Origin: Chromatiales bacterium
GTDB lineage: Bacteria; Pseudomonadota; Gammaproteobacteria; Chromatiales; Chromatiaceae
Direction of reading: 5' to 3'
Length of the DNA: 64,000 nt
Assembly: GCA_028278145.1 (NCBI GenBank)
Contig: JANQEV010000071.1
Coordinates: forward strand, 1 to 64,000
Under the pieces are notes generated by a model, which was not told where the DNA came from, ran no database searches, and saw nothing but the letters and a program-made list of their open reading frames with translations. A program made the position numbers and the translations under genes. Shown here piece after piece: positions 39,089 through 50,358 of the stretch; position 1 is the first letter of the stretch; every line of letters begins with the position of its first letter.

Positions 39089-40600
39089 ATGTCTGATCTG
39101 CCTATCCTCAGTCTGGTTATCTGGTTACCGATCATCGGTGGTGCACTGGTGCTTGCCAGTGGTGATAAACAGGCCAATGTTACTCGCTGGACAGCACTCA
39201 TAGTTGCAATCCTGACCTTTATTGTCAGTTTGCCGCTATGGTCTGGATTTGATACCTCCACTGCTCAGATGCAGTTCGTGGAAAGATCCATGTGGATTTC
39301 GCTGTTTAACATTGAGTACTACCTGGGTGTTGACGGTATCTCCATGCCACTCATTGTTCTTACCACCTTCATCACCGTATTTGTGGTGATTGCCGGCTGG
39401 GAAGTGATTGAGTACAAACCATCCCAGTACATGGCGGCCTTCCTGATTATGGAAGGTGTAATGGTCGGCGTGTTCAGTGCCCTGGATTCCATGCTGTTCT
39501 ATGTGTTCTGGGAGGCCATGCTGATTCCGATGTTCCTGATCATCGGCGTCTGGGGTGGTCCAAACCGGGTATACGCCACCATCAAGTTCTTCCTCTATAC
39601 CTTCTTTGGTTCGGTGTTCATGCTGGTGGCCCTGATCTACATGTACTTCAAGTCTGGCAGTTTCGATATCCTGGCCTTCCATGGCCTGAAGTTGACTCTG
39701 ACCGAACAGATCCTGATCTTTGTGGCCTTCCTTATGGCCTTTGCCGTCAAGGTGCCCATGTGGCCGGTACACACCTGGTTACCGGATGCTCACGTAGAGG
39801 CACCCACCGGTGGTTCCGTGATCCTGGCGGCCATCATGCTGAAGATCGGTGGATATGGCTTCCTGCGTTTCAGCCTGCCTATCACACCTGATGCCAGTAG
39901 CAGCCTGGATTGGTTGATCATCACCATGTCCCTGATCGCGGTGGTCTATATCGGTTTTGTGGCCCTGGTGCAGAAGGATATGAAGAAGCTGATTGCCTAC
40001 TCATCCATTGCCCATATGGGCTTTGTAACCCTGGGCTTCTTTATAGTATTCATGATTGCCCAGAACTCTGAAACTGCCAGTGGTGCTGTCCTGGGTATTG
40101 AAGGTGGCATGGTGCAGATGGTATCCCATGGTTTCATCTCAGCTGCCATGTTCCTATGTGTTGGTGTGCTGTACGACCGCGTACATAGTCGTGAGATTGG
40201 TGCCTATGGTGGTGTAGTCAACACCATGCCAATATTTGGCGGACTGATGGTGTTTTTTGCCATGGCCAATGCCGGCCTGCCAGGTACTTCAGGATTCGTA
40301 GGCGAGTTTATGGTGATCATTGCCAGTTTCCGTGCCGACTTCTGGTTCGCTTTCCTGGCAGCAACAACTTTGATCCTGGGTGCAGCCTACACCCTGTGGA
40401 TGGTGAAACGGGTTATGTTCGGAGAGGTTGCTAACGACAACGTGGCCGCTCTGGAAGATGTCAATCGTCGTGAACTGTTGGTTCTTGGTTCCCTGGCGGT
40501 GGCAGTACTGGTTCTCGGCCTCTGGCCAGCTCCGCTGGTAGAGGTAATGGATGCGTCCATTGAGAATCTGGTCAAACATGTTGTCGCGTCCAAACTGTGA
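39089..40600 (+). CDS. nuoM: NADH-quinone oxidoreductase subunit M
   Basis: A 503-residue antiporter-like subunit with about 14 membrane helices. VFWEAMLIPMFLIIGVWGG and KVPMWPVHTWLPDAHVEAPT carry the conserved Glu and Lys of the proton channel. GAAGGA ribosome site just upstream. Confidence 0.96.
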   Translation: MSDLPILSLVIWLPIIGGALVLASGDKQANVTRWTALIVAILTFIVSLPLWSGFDTSTAQMQFVERSMWISLFNIEYYLGVDGISMPLIVLTTFITVFVVIAGWEVIEYKPSQYMAAFLIMEGVMVGVFSALDSMLFYVFWEAMLIPMFLIIGVWGGPNRVYATIKFFLYTFFGSVFMLVALIYMYFKSGSFDILAFHGLKLTLTEQILIFVAFLMAFAVKVPMWPVHTWLPDAHVEAPTGGSVILAAIMLKIGGYGFLRFSLPITPDASSSLDWLIITMSLIAVVYIGFVALVQKDMKKLIAYSSIAHMGFVTLGFFIVFMIAQNSETASGAVLGIEGGMVQMVSHGFISAAMFLCVGVLYDRVHSREIGAYGGVVNTMPIFGGLMVFFAMANAGLPGTSGFVGEFMVIIASFRADFWFAFLAATTLILGAAYTLWMVKRVMFGEVANDNVAALEDVNRRELLVLGSLAVAVLVLGLWPAPLVEVMDASIENLVKHVVASKL

Positions 40601-40630
40601 CCCGACTAAATACGGAATTGGTGAGTATCA

Positions 40631-42070
40631 ATGCAATTTGAAATGTCCAGTCTGATACCGGTCCTGCCAGAGGTTTTCCTCCTCACCATGGCGTGTGTGG
40701 TCCTGGTGGTGGATCTCTTTCTTAAAGACGAGCAGCGCATAGTTAGTTATGCACTGGCTCAGATCACACTACTGCTGGCAGCCGGTTTGACCATAGCTGT
40801 GGGTGGGGATAACACCCAGATCCTGTTCAGCAACAGTGTTATTCGTGATCCTATGAGTGACCTGCTGAAAACCACTATCTGTCTGGTTAGCGCTGGTGCC
40901 TTTCTATATGCCAAGGATTATCTGCGCGACCGTGATCTGTTCAAGGGTGAGTATTACGCCCTGGGTCTGTTTGCCGTGCTCGGTATGATGGTGATGGTAT
41001 CGGCCAACAGCTTCCTTACCATCTATCTGGGCCTGGAACTGCTATCTCTCTCCCTCTATGCCATGGTTGCCTTTAACCGCGATTCCAAGGCTGGTTCAGA
41101 AGCGGCAATGAAGTATTTTGTCCTGGGTGCCATTGCCTCTGGCATGCTGCTGTATGGCATCTCCATGATCTATGGTGCTACCGGTTCTATCGTATTCCCA
41201 GAGGTGGCCAAGGCTGTGGCTGCAGCTGGTATGGATAACCTGGTGCTGGTGTTCGGTCTGGTATTCGTGGTTATAGGACTATCCTTCAAGCTGGGTGCGG
41301 TTCCATTCCATATGTGGGTACCTGATGTCTACCACGGCGCACCGACTTCAGTGACCATGTTTATCGGTAGTGCACCCAAGCTCGCGGCCTTTGCTCTGGC
41401 AATGCGTTTGCTGGTGGATGGACTTGGGGCGTTACACGCAGATTGGCAGCAGATGCTGGTGATTATGTCGGTGTTGTCACTGGCTACCGGTAACATAATC
41501 GCCATAGCCCAAACCAATATCAAACGCATGCTGGCATACTCTACCATCTCCCATGTTGGCTTTATCCTGCTGGGTATACTGGCCGGAACCCAGGAAGGGT
41601 ATACCGCTGCCATGTTCTATACCATTGTCTACGCCATCATGGCTCTTGGCGGCTTTGGTATCGTGATCATGCTGAGCAGGAGAGGATTTGAGGCTGATCA
41701 GCTGGATGACTATAAGGGCCTACATGATCGTAGCCCCTGGTATGCAGCCATGATGATGTTGCTTATGTTCTCCATGGCCGGTGTGCCACCTACCGTTGGA
41801 TTCTTTGCCAAGTTATTCGTGCTGGATGCTGTAGTTAGCGTAGACATGGTCTGGATCGCCCTGTTTGGCGTGTTCTTCTCCATCATCGGTGCTTTCTACT
41901 ACATCAGGATTGTGAAAATCATGTACTTTGACAAAGCGGAGGATGACACACCCTTGGCTCCAGTTGGTATGGATACACAAGTACTGCTTACGGTAAATGG
42001 ACTCTCCATGCTGGCTCTGGGTATGTTCCCGGCCGGACTGTTAGCACTTTGTAGTGCAGCCATAACCTAA
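40631..42070 (+). CDS. nuoN: NADH-quinone oxidoreductase subunit N
   Basis: A 479-residue antiporter-like subunit next to NuoM in the membrane arm. YLGLELLSLSLYAMVAFNRD and KLGAVPFHMWVPDVYHGAPT are the conserved motifs. Last gene of the operon; a strong terminator follows 40 bases after the stop. Confidence 0.96.
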   Translation: MQFEMSSLIPVLPEVFLLTMACVVLVVDLFLKDEQRIVSYALAQITLLLAAGLTIAVGGDNTQILFSNSVIRDPMSDLLKTTICLVSAGAFLYAKDYLRDRDLFKGEYYALGLFAVLGMMVMVSANSFLTIYLGLELLSLSLYAMVAFNRDSKAGSEAAMKYFVLGAIASGMLLYGISMIYGATGSIVFPEVAKAVAAAGMDNLVLVFGLVFVVIGLSFKLGAVPFHMWVPDVYHGAPTSVTMFIGSAPKLAAFALAMRLLVDGLGALHADWQQMLVIMSVLSLATGNIIAIAQTNIKRMLAYSTISHVGFILLGILAGTQEGYTAAMFYTIVYAIMALGGFGIVIMLSRRGFEADQLDDYKGLHDRSPWYAAMMMLLMFSMAGVPPTVGFFAKLFVLDAVVSVDMVWIALFGVFFSIIGAFYYIRIVKIMYFDKAEDDTPLAPVGMDTQVLLTVNGLSMLALGMFPAGLLALCSAAIT

Positions 42071-42110
42071 TAAGTATCATACAGATTAGACAAAAAAGTC
42101 TGTACAACAA

Positions 42111-42136
42111 GGCGCCCTGTTTAGGGCGCCTTTTTT
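42111..42136 (+). terminator. Intrinsic terminator of the nuo operon
   Basis: GGCGCCCT (42111-42118), loop GTTT, AGGGCGCC (42123-42130) and six T. A perfect eight-base GC-rich stem. The following 215 bases to prpE are AT-rich and hold no gene; no confident promoter could be picked there. Confidence 0.95.
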
Positions 42137-42353
42137 CGTTCAGGTGGATATATTTTCTTTTCTATCTGGTAAATCGAAAATAAAGGCTCTATAACTAATT
42201 GAATATGCTGATAGATGCTGTTTGTTTTGATTGGGGCAAAGAATTGAAAAAACCAATAATAAAAAACCTACACCCTTTAAAAAATAAATAGTACAGTATG
42301 GTTACTATTAAAAATTCATTGATCTTTAACCACTAATGCAAAGAGCTGAAACT

Positions 42354-44246
42354 ATGAGCTACGAAAAAGAGTACGCACGTTCTATGGAGGACCCAGAAGG
42401 CTTCTGGGCAGATGCAGCCGCCGAGATTGATTGGTACAAACCATGGGATAAGGTTCTGGATGATTCCAACAAGCCGTTTTACCGCTGGTTTCAGGGTGGA
42501 GAGTTAAATACCTGTTACAACGCCGTTGACCGCCATGTGGAAAATGGTCGTGGAGATCAGGCTGCAATCATCTATGACAGCCCAGTCACTGATACCAAGA
42601 AGAGCATCACCTATAGCGAACTCAAAGAACAGGTCGCAAAATTTGCTGGCGTACTGGCAGGGCAGGGAGTAACCAAGGGTAATCGCGTACTCATTTACAT
42701 GCCCATGGTACCGGAGACGGTAGTCGCCATGTTGGCCTGTGCCAGAATCGGTGCAGTGCACTCAGTGGTGTTTGGCGGTTTTGCTGCCAAGGAGCTTGCT
42801 ACCAGGATTGATGATGCCAAACCAAAGGTGATCCTGTCTGCATCCTGTGGCATTGAAGTGAAAAAGGTTATTGCCTATAAGCCTCTCCTGGATGAGGCCA
42901 TCGAGATCGCCAGCCATAAACCAGATAACTGTATCATTCTGCAGCGTTCCCAACTGACTGCAGAATTGCAGGCTGGACGCGATCTGGACTGGAACGACGA
43001 ATATGTCGCCGCTGATCCTGTGGACTGTGTTCCAGTAGCGGCTACTGATCCACTGTATATCCTATACACCTCTGGCACCACTGGCATACCCAAGGGTGTA
43101 GTGCGGGATAACGGTGGTCATGCCGTTGCCATGAAGTGGACCATGAAGAATATCTACAATGTAGAACCGGGTGAGGTCTACTGGGCTGCATCAGATGTGG
43201 GCTGGGTAGTTGGGCACTCATATATCGTCTATGCACCTTTGCTGCATGGTTGTACCACTATTGTGTATGAAGGCAAGCCGGTGGGAACTCCAGATCCAGG
43301 CGCCTTCTGGCGGGTAATCTCAGAACACAAATGCAGCGTCATGTTTACTGCCCCCACTGCTTTTCGTGCTATCAAGCGGGAAGATCCAGACGGCAAATTG
43401 GTCAACGAATATGATTTGAGCAACTTCCGTACCCTGTTTTTGGCCGGAGAAAGATGCGATCCGGATACCCTGCACTGGGCGGAAGAAAAGCTGGGTGTGC
43501 CTGTAATAGATCACTGGTGGCAGACCGAGACCGCTTGGGGCATCGCGGCCAACTGCATGGGTATTGAACAACTACCGGTCAAACCTGGTTCTCCCTCCAA
43601 GTCAGTACCTGGATATGACGTGCGGGTTCTGGATTCAAATGGTGATGATGTGACTCCAGGTGACATTGGCAGCATCATGATCAAGCTGCCTATGCCTCCC
43701 GGTTGCCTGCCAACGTTGTGGAACAATGATGAACGCTATGTGGAGTCCTATCTCAGTTACCATGAAGGTTACTACCTGACCGGCGATGCCGGTTATAAGG
43801 ATGAGGATGGCTATCTCTGGATCATGAGCCGCATTGACGACATCATCAATGTAGCAGGACATCGTCTTTCTACTGGTGGTATGGAGGAGGTACTGTCCAA
43901 CCATCCAGATGTGGCAGAGTGTGCCGTTATCGGTGTGGAAGATAAGCTCAAAGGAGAGCTGCCTCTTGGTATGGTGGTATTAAAGGCCGGCGTGGAGAAG
44001 AATGTAGACGAGATCAAGTCAGAATGTATTGCAATGGTCAGGGAGAAGATCGGGCCGGTAGCAGCATTCAAGCTGGTGATTGTGGTGGAGCGTCTGCCCA
44101 AGACCAGGTCCGGTAAGATCCTGCGCGGAACCATGAAGAAGATTGCCGATGGTCAGGAGTACAAGGTTCCTGCAACCATTGATGATCCTGCCATTCTGTC
44201 TGAGATTTCAGATGCACTGAAAAGCATCGGATATGCCCAGACATAA
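42354..44246 (+). CDS. prpE: Propionyl-CoA synthetase PrpE (ANL superfamily)
   Basis: A 630-residue AMP-forming short-chain acyl-CoA synthetase that turns propionate, ATP and CoA into propionyl-CoA. Motifs: LYTSGTTGIPKGVVRD, SDVGWVVGHSYIVYAPLLHG, WWQTETAWGIA, and the catalytic, acetylation-prone lysine K588 in PKTRSGKILRG. It resembles PrpE more than Acs by the VVGHSYIVYAPLLHG and SPSKSVPGYDV segments. An in-frame ATG at 42336 exists, but AAAGAG before 42354 and the MSYEKEYARS start favour the later one. It heads the propionyl-CoA cluster. Confidence 0.88.
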   Translation: MSYEKEYARSMEDPEGFWADAAAEIDWYKPWDKVLDDSNKPFYRWFQGGELNTCYNAVDRHVENGRGDQAAIIYDSPVTDTKKSITYSELKEQVAKFAGVLAGQGVTKGNRVLIYMPMVPETVVAMLACARIGAVHSVVFGGFAAKELATRIDDAKPKVILSASCGIEVKKVIAYKPLLDEAIEIASHKPDNCIILQRSQLTAELQAGRDLDWNDEYVAADPVDCVPVAATDPLYILYTSGTTGIPKGVVRDNGGHAVAMKWTMKNIYNVEPGEVYWAASDVGWVVGHSYIVYAPLLHGCTTIVYEGKPVGTPDPGAFWRVISEHKCSVMFTAPTAFRAIKREDPDGKLVNEYDLSNFRTLFLAGERCDPDTLHWAEEKLGVPVIDHWWQTETAWGIAANCMGIEQLPVKPGSPSKSVPGYDVRVLDSNGDDVTPGDIGSIMIKLPMPPGCLPTLWNNDERYVESYLSYHEGYYLTGDAGYKDEDGYLWIMSRIDDIINVAGHRLSTGGMEEVLSNHPDVAECAVIGVEDKLKGELPLGMVVLKAGVEKNVDEIKSECIAMVREKIGPVAAFKLVIVVERLPKTRSGKILRGTMKKIADGQEYKVPATIDDPAILSEISDALKSIGYAQT

Positions 44247-44339
44247 TTATCCGAGCAAATTTATACTACGTTTAAGCTAGTACCGTACCCTGTATTTTGC
44301 AGGGTATGGGACAGCCTACCCATTGAGGAGCAGTTGTTT

Positions 44340-46493
44340 ATGGGCGATTTTTCTAAGCCAACTCTGGAGAAGTGGAATGAACTTGCGACTAAGGAGTTGC
44401 GAGGGCGTTCTCTGGATGACCTGACCTGGAAAACTCCAGAGGATATCAAAGTAAAGCCTCTCTACACTGCTGCTGACCTGGATGGTATCGCACATTGTGA
44501 AAGCTTACCTGGTTTTGCACCATTCGTACGCGGACCCAGGGCTACCATGTATACGGGGCGTCCCTGGACCGTACGCCAATACGCAGGGTTTTCCACTGCT
44601 GAAGAGTCCAATGCCTTTTACAAGCGTAATCTGGCGGCAGGTCAGCAGGGGCTGTCCGTGGCCTTCGATCTTGCCACCCATCGTGGTTATGATTCGGATC
44701 ATCCACGGGTTAGTGGTGATGTAGGCAAGGCCGGTGTCGCCATAGATTCCGTGGAAGATATGAAGATACTGTTCGACAGTATTCCGCTGGACAAGGTGTC
44801 AGTGTCCATGACCATGAATGGGGCAGTGCTGCCGGTTATGGCCAGCTATATCATTGCCGCAGAGGAGCAGGGGGTAAAACCAGAGCAACTGGCAGGTACC
44901 TTGCAAAACGATATCCTCAAAGAGTTCATGGTGCGTAATACCTATATCTATCCACCAGAGCCTTCCATGCGCATAGTTTCGGATATTATTGCCTATACCG
45001 CAGAGAATATGCCCAAGTTCAACTCCATCTCCATTTCCGGCTATCACATGCAGGAGGCGGGAGCGACCTGTGTGCAGGAGTTGGCATTCACCATTGCGGA
45101 TGGTCTTGAGTATGTACGTTCTGCCATGGCCAAAGGGTTAGATGTGGACAAGTTTGCACCACGACTATCATTCTTTTTTGCCATCGGCATGAACTTCTTC
45201 ATGGAGGTCTCCAAGCTGCGTGCGGCACGCCTGTTATGGGCAGAGTTGATGCAGGAGCTGTTTCAACCCAAGGATCAACGCTCACTGATGTTGCGTACCC
45301 ATTGTCAGACATCAGGAGTCAGCCTGACTGCCAAGGACCCATATAACAATGTGATGCGTACCACCATCGAGGCCATGGCCGCAGTGCTTGGTGGTACCCA
45401 GTCTTTGCATACCAACTCTTTCGATGAGGCCTTGGCCCTGCCGACAGATTTCTCGGCTCGGATTGCCCGTAATACGCAGTTGGTGATACAGGAGGAGACG
45501 GGTATAACCAATGTGGTTGATCCACTTGCCGGCTCTTATTATGTAGAGAGCCTGACCGATTCACTGGTACAAGAGGCACGCAAGCTGATTTCCGAAGTAG
45601 AGGAGTTGGGTGGTATGACCAAGGCGGTAGCCTCTGGTATGCCCAAGTTACGTATCGAGGAGGCGGCAGCTATACGCCAGGCCAGGATTGATCGCGGAGA
45701 AGAGGTAATTGTTGGTGTAAACAAGTACCAGCCTGAAGTGGAGCCGGAGATCGATGTACTGGATATTGATAACACCGCGGTGCGTGAATCCCAGATCAAC
45801 CGCCTGGATAAGTTGCGTGAGGAGCGTGATGATGCAGCCTGTCACCAGGCCTTGGATGCCCTGACTGCTGCAGCCAGAGATGGTAGTGGAAACTTGTTGG
45901 CATTGGCAGTTGATGCAGCACGGGTGCGTGCAACCGTGGGTGAGATTTCAGATGCCCTGGAGGATGTGTACGCCAGGCATCGCGCTGTCAGTCGCACCGT
46001 CTCAGGTGTGTATGGCGCAGCCTATAAAGGGGATGAAGGGTTTGACATGATAAAACAGCAGGTAGAGGAGTTTGCCAAGAGAGAGGGCCGGCGTCCCAGA
46101 ATGCTGGTGGTGAAGATGGGACAGGATGGTCATGATCGCGGTGCTAAGGTGATCGCAACTGCTTATGCCGATCTTGGCTTTGATGTGGATATAGGCCCAC
46201 TGTTTCAGACCCCGGAAGAGGCAGCCAAGCAGGCAGCAGAAAATGATGTGCATGTGGTGGGAGTTTCATCTCTGGCTGCTGGTCACAAGACATTGGTGCC
46301 GCAGTTGATGCAGGCGCTGAAAAAAGAGGGTGCAGATGATGTACTGGTAGTATGTGGTGGAGTGATTCCACCTCAAGACTACCAAATGCTGTTGGATGCT
46401 GGGGTTTCTGCGGTCTATGGACCTGGCACCAATATACCTCAGGCTGCGGCCGAGGTGCTGGAGTTGATTCAGGAAAGAAAGAACAAAGCGTAA
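44340..46493 (+). CDS. scpA: Methylmalonyl-CoA mutase, single-chain
   Basis: A 717-residue adenosylcobalamin enzyme that converts (R)-methylmalonyl-CoA to succinyl-CoA. The TIM-barrel domain (about 40-560) contains [15 protein letters not shown] and [17 protein letters not shown]; the B12 domain has the base-off motif D596-x-H598-x-x-G601 ([10 protein letters not shown]). GAGGAG at 44325-44330 supports ATG 44340 over the TTG six bases upstream. It is the homomeric type, so no small subunit is expected. MeaB downstream is its G-protein chaperone. Confidence 0.95.
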   Translation: MGDFSKPTLEKWNELATKELRGRSLDDLTWKTPEDIKVKPLYTAADLDGIAHCESLPGFAPFVRGPRATMYTGRPWTVRQYAGFSTAEESNAFYKRNLAAGQQGLSVAFDLATHRGYDSDHPRVSGDVGKAGVAIDSVEDMKILFDSIPLDKVSVSMTMNGAVLPVMASYIIAAEEQGVKPEQLAGTLQNDILKEFMVRNTYIYPPEPSMRIVSDIIAYTAENMPKFNSISISGYHMQEAGATCVQELAFTIADGLEYVRSAMAKGLDVDKFAPRLSFFFAIGMNFFMEVSKLRAARLLWAELMQELFQPKDQRSLMLRTHCQTSGVSLTAKDPYNNVMRTTIEAMAAVLGGTQSLHTNSFDEALALPTDFSARIARNTQLVIQEETGITNVVDPLAGSYYVESLTDSLVQEARKLISEVEELGGMTKAVASGMPKLRIEEAAAIRQARIDRGEEVIVGVNKYQPEVEPEIDVLDIDNTAVRESQINRLDKLREERDDAACHQALDALTAAARDGSGNLLALAVDAARVRATVGEISDALEDVYARHRAVSRTVSGVYGAAYKGDEGFDMIKQQVEEFAKREGRRPRMLVVKMGQDGHDRGAKVIATAYADLGFDVDIGPLFQTPEEAAKQAAENDVHVVGVSSLAAGHKTLVPQLMQALKKEGADDVLVVCGGVIPPQDYQMLLDAGVSAVYGPGTNIPQAAAEVLELIQERKNKA

Positions 46494-46536
46494 GCAGGCT
46501 CAGTAGAAACTAACATGAAATGATCTGGAGAGTCAC

Positions 46537-48069
46537 ATGCAGGAGATGATTCGTCGGCTAGACGAAAAGCGTTCCGCAGCAAGAATGGGTGGTGGAGAGA
46601 CGCGGATCGAAAAGCAACATGCCAAAGGCAAACTTACTGCCCGTGAGCGTATTGAGCTGTTTCTAGACCCAGGCAGCTTTGAAGAGTGGGATATGTTTGT
46701 GGAACACCGCTGTACCGATTTTGGTATGGAGCAGCAGAGCACACCTGGTGATGGCGTGGTCACTGGCTATGGCACGGTGTGTGGTCGACTGATCTTTGTG
46801 TTCAGTCAGGACTTCACCGTGTTTGGCGGCTCGCTTTCTGCAGCCCATGCCCAGAAGATATGCAAGGTGATGGATCAGGCCATGAAAGTAGGTGCTCCGG
46901 TGGTGGGTCTAAATGACTCGGGTGGTGCCCGCATCCAGGAGGGCGTTGATTCCCTGGCAGGTTATGCCGATGTGTTTCAGCGTAACGTGTTGGCGTCTGG
47001 TGTGGTGCCGCAGATCTCCATGATCATGGGCCCCTGTGCTGGCGGTGCGGTCTACTCACCCTCCATGACCGATTTTATCTTTATGGTGAAAGACAGCTCC
47101 TACATGTTTGTTACCGGACCGGATGTGGTCAAGACAGTAACCCATGAAGAGGTGACCGCAGAGGAACTGGGTGGAGCTGTAACTCACACCAGTAAATCTG
47201 GCGTGGCGGATCTGGCATTTGAAAACGATGTGGAAGCTCTGCTTATGCTGCGTCGCTTCATAAACTTTCTGCCAGCCAGCAACAAAGATAAACCACCGGT
47301 ATGGCCCACCCAGGATAGCGCCGATCGCAAGATCCCGTCCCTGGATACCCTGGTGCCAGAGGATCCAAACAAACCATATGACATAAAGGAGTTGATCACC
47401 AAGATAGTGGATGACAATGACTTCTTTGAACTGCAGCCAGACTACGCTGCAAACATAGTTATTGGATTGGCCAGGATGGAGGGTTCTACTGTGGGGGTTG
47501 TTGCCAACCAACCTATGGTGCTGGCTGGGTGTCTGGATATAGACTCGGCCAAGAAAGCTGGTCGCTTTGTACGTTTTTGTGATGCCTTCAATATTCCCAT
47601 TATTACCCTGGTGGATGTGCCTGGCTTTCTTCCTGGTACCTCCCAGGAGTATGGCGGCATTATCAAACATGGCGCCAAATTGCTGTATGCCTATGCTGAG
47701 GCCACTGTGCCCAAGGTTACAGTTATAACCCGTAAGGCCTATGGCGGTGCCTATGATGTTATGGCATCCAAGCATCTGCGTGGTGATGTAAACCTGGCAT
47801 GGCCCACTGCCGAGATTGCAGTGATGGGCCCCAAGGGTGCGGTGGAGATTATCTTCCGCAAGGATATTGGCGATGCGGAAAAGATTGAACAGCGTACCGA
47901 TGAGTATCGTGAAAAGTTTGCCAATCCGTTTGTGGCCGGTGCACGTGGGTTTATCGATGATGTGATCATGCCCCATGCCACACGCAAACGTCTTTGCCGT
48001 TCTCTTTCCATGTTAAGGGACAAGGATCTGGAAAACCCGTGGCGTAAACACGGCAACATCCCACTGTAG
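46537..48069 (+). CDS. pccB: Propionyl-CoA carboxylase beta (carboxyltransferase) subunit
   Basis: A 510-residue carboxyltransferase that moves CO2 from biotin to propionyl-CoA, giving (S)-methylmalonyl-CoA. [23 protein letters not shown] and the C-terminal half [28 protein letters not shown] are typical. It is followed by a 300-base gap with a repeat element before pccA, its partner. Confidence 0.95.
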   Translation: MQEMIRRLDEKRSAARMGGGETRIEKQHAKGKLTARERIELFLDPGSFEEWDMFVEHRCTDFGMEQQSTPGDGVVTGYGTVCGRLIFVFSQDFTVFGGSLSAAHAQKICKVMDQAMKVGAPVVGLNDSGGARIQEGVDSLAGYADVFQRNVLASGVVPQISMIMGPCAGGAVYSPSMTDFIFMVKDSSYMFVTGPDVVKTVTHEEVTAEELGGAVTHTSKSGVADLAFENDVEALLMLRRFINFLPASNKDKPPVWPTQDSADRKIPSLDTLVPEDPNKPYDIKELITKIVDDNDFFELQPDYAANIVIGLARMEGSTVGVVANQPMVLAGCLDIDSAKKAGRFVRFCDAFNIPIITLVDVPGFLPGTSQEYGGIIKHGAKLLYAYAEATVPKVTVITRKAYGGAYDVMASKHLRGDVNLAWPTAEIAVMGPKGAVEIIFRKDIGDAEKIEQRTDEYREKFANPFVAGARGFIDDVIMPHATRKRLCRSLSMLRDKDLENPWRKHGNIPL

Positions 48070-48095
48070 TGGGTGATTGTATAAAGGCTAAGGAA

Positions 48096-48350
48096 AGCCG
48101 CAAATGATCGCAAATGAACGCGAATGAATTGAAGAGAAACTCCGCTTGATTGTGTGAGCGTGATTTGGGATATCCGATCAGCTTGGCTGAGACTTTCTTG
48201 AGAGGGTATATGAAAGGTCTCTACTAGTTAGATATGGGGTTGTGGTACAGCAGAAGGATTGCTGGTTAATTTTCAACAACCCAAGAGTTCAATGGAAGAA
48301 GCTGGTATGTGGTTTTAATCTATTTGCGTTTGTTTGCGTTGATTCGCGGC
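48096..48350. repeat. Phased inverted-repeat element with a 193-base interior upstream of pccA
   Basis: The left arm (48096-48128) has CGC every ten bases; the right arm (48322-48350) is the inverse with GCG every ten bases, matching at about 23 of 29 positions. Unlike the compact copy at 13155, the arms enclose 193 bases (48129-48321) with no coding frame. The right arm ends 21 bases before the pccA ATG. It could be a small non-autonomous element or an old insertion between two arms. Confidence 0.65.
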
Positions 48351-48371
48351 TAATAAACAGAGACATATAAT

Positions 48372-50354
48372 ATGTTCGAAAAAATACTGATAGCAAACCG
48401 TGGTGAGATTGCCTGCAGGGTTATGAAGACCGCCACCAAGATGGGAATCAAGACTGTTGCGGTATATTCAGATGCCGACAAGGATGCTATGCATGTGCAG
48501 ATGGCAGATGAAGCGGTGCATATAGGAGCTTCTCCGTCAGCAGAGAGTTACCTGGTGATGGAACGCATCATTCAGGCATGTAAGGATACTGGCGCCCAGG
48601 CGGTACATCCGGGCTATGGTTTTCTATCGGAGAATTCAGCCTTTTGTGAAGCTCTGGAGAAAGAGGGCATTGTATTTATTGGTCCTGCTACCTATGCCAT
48701 CAATAGCATGGGCGACAAGATAACCTCCAAGCTGCTGGCAGATGAGGCCGGAGTTAATACCATTCCAGGTTATACCGATGTAGTTAAGGATACCGACCAG
48801 GCGGTAGAGATTGCCAACGGTATCGGTTATCCAGTAATGCTCAAGGCCTCGGCTGGTGGTGGTGGCAAGGGCATGCGCGTAGCCTGGAATGAAGAGGAGT
48901 GTCGTGATGGCTTTGAGCGTGCCACCAATGAAGCTCGATCCAGCTTTGGTGATGATCGTGTATTCATAGAGAAATTTATAGAAGAGCCGCGCCATATCGA
49001 GATTCAGGTGATGGCTGATACACACGGTAATATTATCTATCTGGGAGAGCGTGAATGTTCAATTCAACGTCGTCATCAGAAGGTGATTGAGGAGGCGCCA
49101 TCTCCATTTCTGGATGAAGCCACTCGCAAGGCTATGGGAGAGCAGGCTGTGGCACTGGCCCGGGCTGTGGAGTATCGCAGTGCCGGCACGGTTGAATTCA
49201 TAGTAGATGCCAAGCGCAATTTTTATTTCCTGGAGATGAACACCAGATTACAGGTGGAACATCCGGTAACTGAATATATAACCGGACAGGACCTGGTTGA
49301 ACTGATGATACGTGTGGCCAATGGTGAAAGGCTGCCGCTCAGTCAGGATGATGTAAAGCTGACTGGATGGGCTATGGAATCCAGGGTCTACGCAGAGGAC
49401 CCATTCCGTAACTTCCTACCGTCTATTGGACGTCTGGTGGATTATCGTCCACCAGAGGGAGAGAATGTTCGGGTGGATACCGGGGTATATGAAGGTGGTG
49501 AGGTATCCATGTTCTATGATCCCATGATTGCCAAACTGGTTACCTATGGAAAAGATCGTAATGCAGCGATTGCACGCATGCAGGATGCACTGGATGCCTA
49601 TTACATCCGTGGGGTACAGCACAACATCAGTTTCCTGAATGCATTGATGGTACATCCCCGCTTTATTGAGGGGCGACTTACTACAAACTTTATCGCCGAA
49701 GAGTACCCGGATGGGTTCAATGCCGAGATGGTACCGCAGGATGATCCGGCCAAGACTATTGTTGTGGCTGCCATGATCCACCGTAGCTATATGGATCGTG
49801 CTGCCCATATCAGTGGTCAGCTACCCAGTCATGAACGTGAAGTAAATGATGATTGGGTCGTGATCATCAATGGTAAGCATCATCCTGTGACAGCTACCCC
49901 AGTAGCTGGTGCCTGTAATGTTACCTATGCAGGTGAGACCTATGAGGTAGCCACTAATTGGGAACTTGGACAACCCTTATTGCACTGTAACATCAATGGC
50001 AGGCGAGCCACTTTCCAGGTACAGCGTGATGGGATATGGTTGAACCTATTCCACTCTGGCAGCCATACCAAAGCCCTGGTGATTACACCAAGGGCAGCCG
50101 AGATGCACTCCTATATGCTGGAGAAAGAGGCCCCGGATCTATCCAAGTATCTGCTATCTCCCATGCCCGGCCTGTTGGTTAAGGTGTCGGTGGAAGAGGG
50201 AGAAGAGGTGAAGGCAGGAAGTGAACTGGCGGTAATCGAGGCCATGAAGATGGAGAATGTGCTACGTGCTGAACAGGATGTAGTGATCTCAAAAATCAAT
50301 ACAGAGGCGGGAGATAGCCTGACCGTTGATCAAATCATAATGGAATTTGAGTGA
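48372..50354 (+). CDS. pccA: Propionyl-CoA carboxylase alpha (biotin carboxylase / carrier) subunit
   Basis: A 660-residue protein with an N-terminal biotin carboxylase (ILIANRGEIACRV, HPGYGFLSEN, GGGGKGMRV ATP-grasp loop, EMNTRLQVEHPVTE) and a C-terminal biotin carrier domain; the biotinyl lysine is K626 in AMKMEN. It carboxylates biotin with ATP and bicarbonate and passes it to PccB. No strong ribosome site is seen between the phased repeat and the ATG. Confidence 0.95.
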   Translation: MFEKILIANRGEIACRVMKTATKMGIKTVAVYSDADKDAMHVQMADEAVHIGASPSAESYLVMERIIQACKDTGAQAVHPGYGFLSENSAFCEALEKEGIVFIGPATYAINSMGDKITSKLLADEAGVNTIPGYTDVVKDTDQAVEIANGIGYPVMLKASAGGGGKGMRVAWNEEECRDGFERATNEARSSFGDDRVFIEKFIEEPRHIEIQVMADTHGNIIYLGERECSIQRRHQKVIEEAPSPFLDEATRKAMGEQAVALARAVEYRSAGTVEFIVDAKRNFYFLEMNTRLQVEHPVTEYITGQDLVELMIRVANGERLPLSQDDVKLTGWAMESRVYAEDPFRNFLPSIGRLVDYRPPEGENVRVDTGVYEGGEVSMFYDPMIAKLVTYGKDRNAAIARMQDALDAYYIRGVQHNISFLNALMVHPRFIEGRLTTNFIAEEYPDGFNAEMVPQDDPAKTIVVAAMIHRSYMDRAAHISGQLPSHEREVNDDWVVIINGKHHPVTATPVAGACNVTYAGETYEVATNWELGQPLLHCNINGRRATFQVQRDGIWLNLFHSGSHTKALVITPRAAEMHSYMLEKEAPDLSKYLLSPMPGLLVKVSVEEGEEVKAGSELAVIEAMKMENVLRAEQDVVISKINTEAGDSLTVDQIIMEFE

Positions 50355-50358
50355 ATTG

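Noticed and set aside
42137-42353. Promoter search upstream of prpE
   Set aside because: Several AT-rich -10-like words occur but none has a matching -35, so I could not name one.
47056-47976. A 306-codon open frame antisense to pccB
   Set aside because: It lies wholly inside a well-supported gene, has no ribosome site, and its His/Gln/Trp-rich composition is that of a shadow frame.
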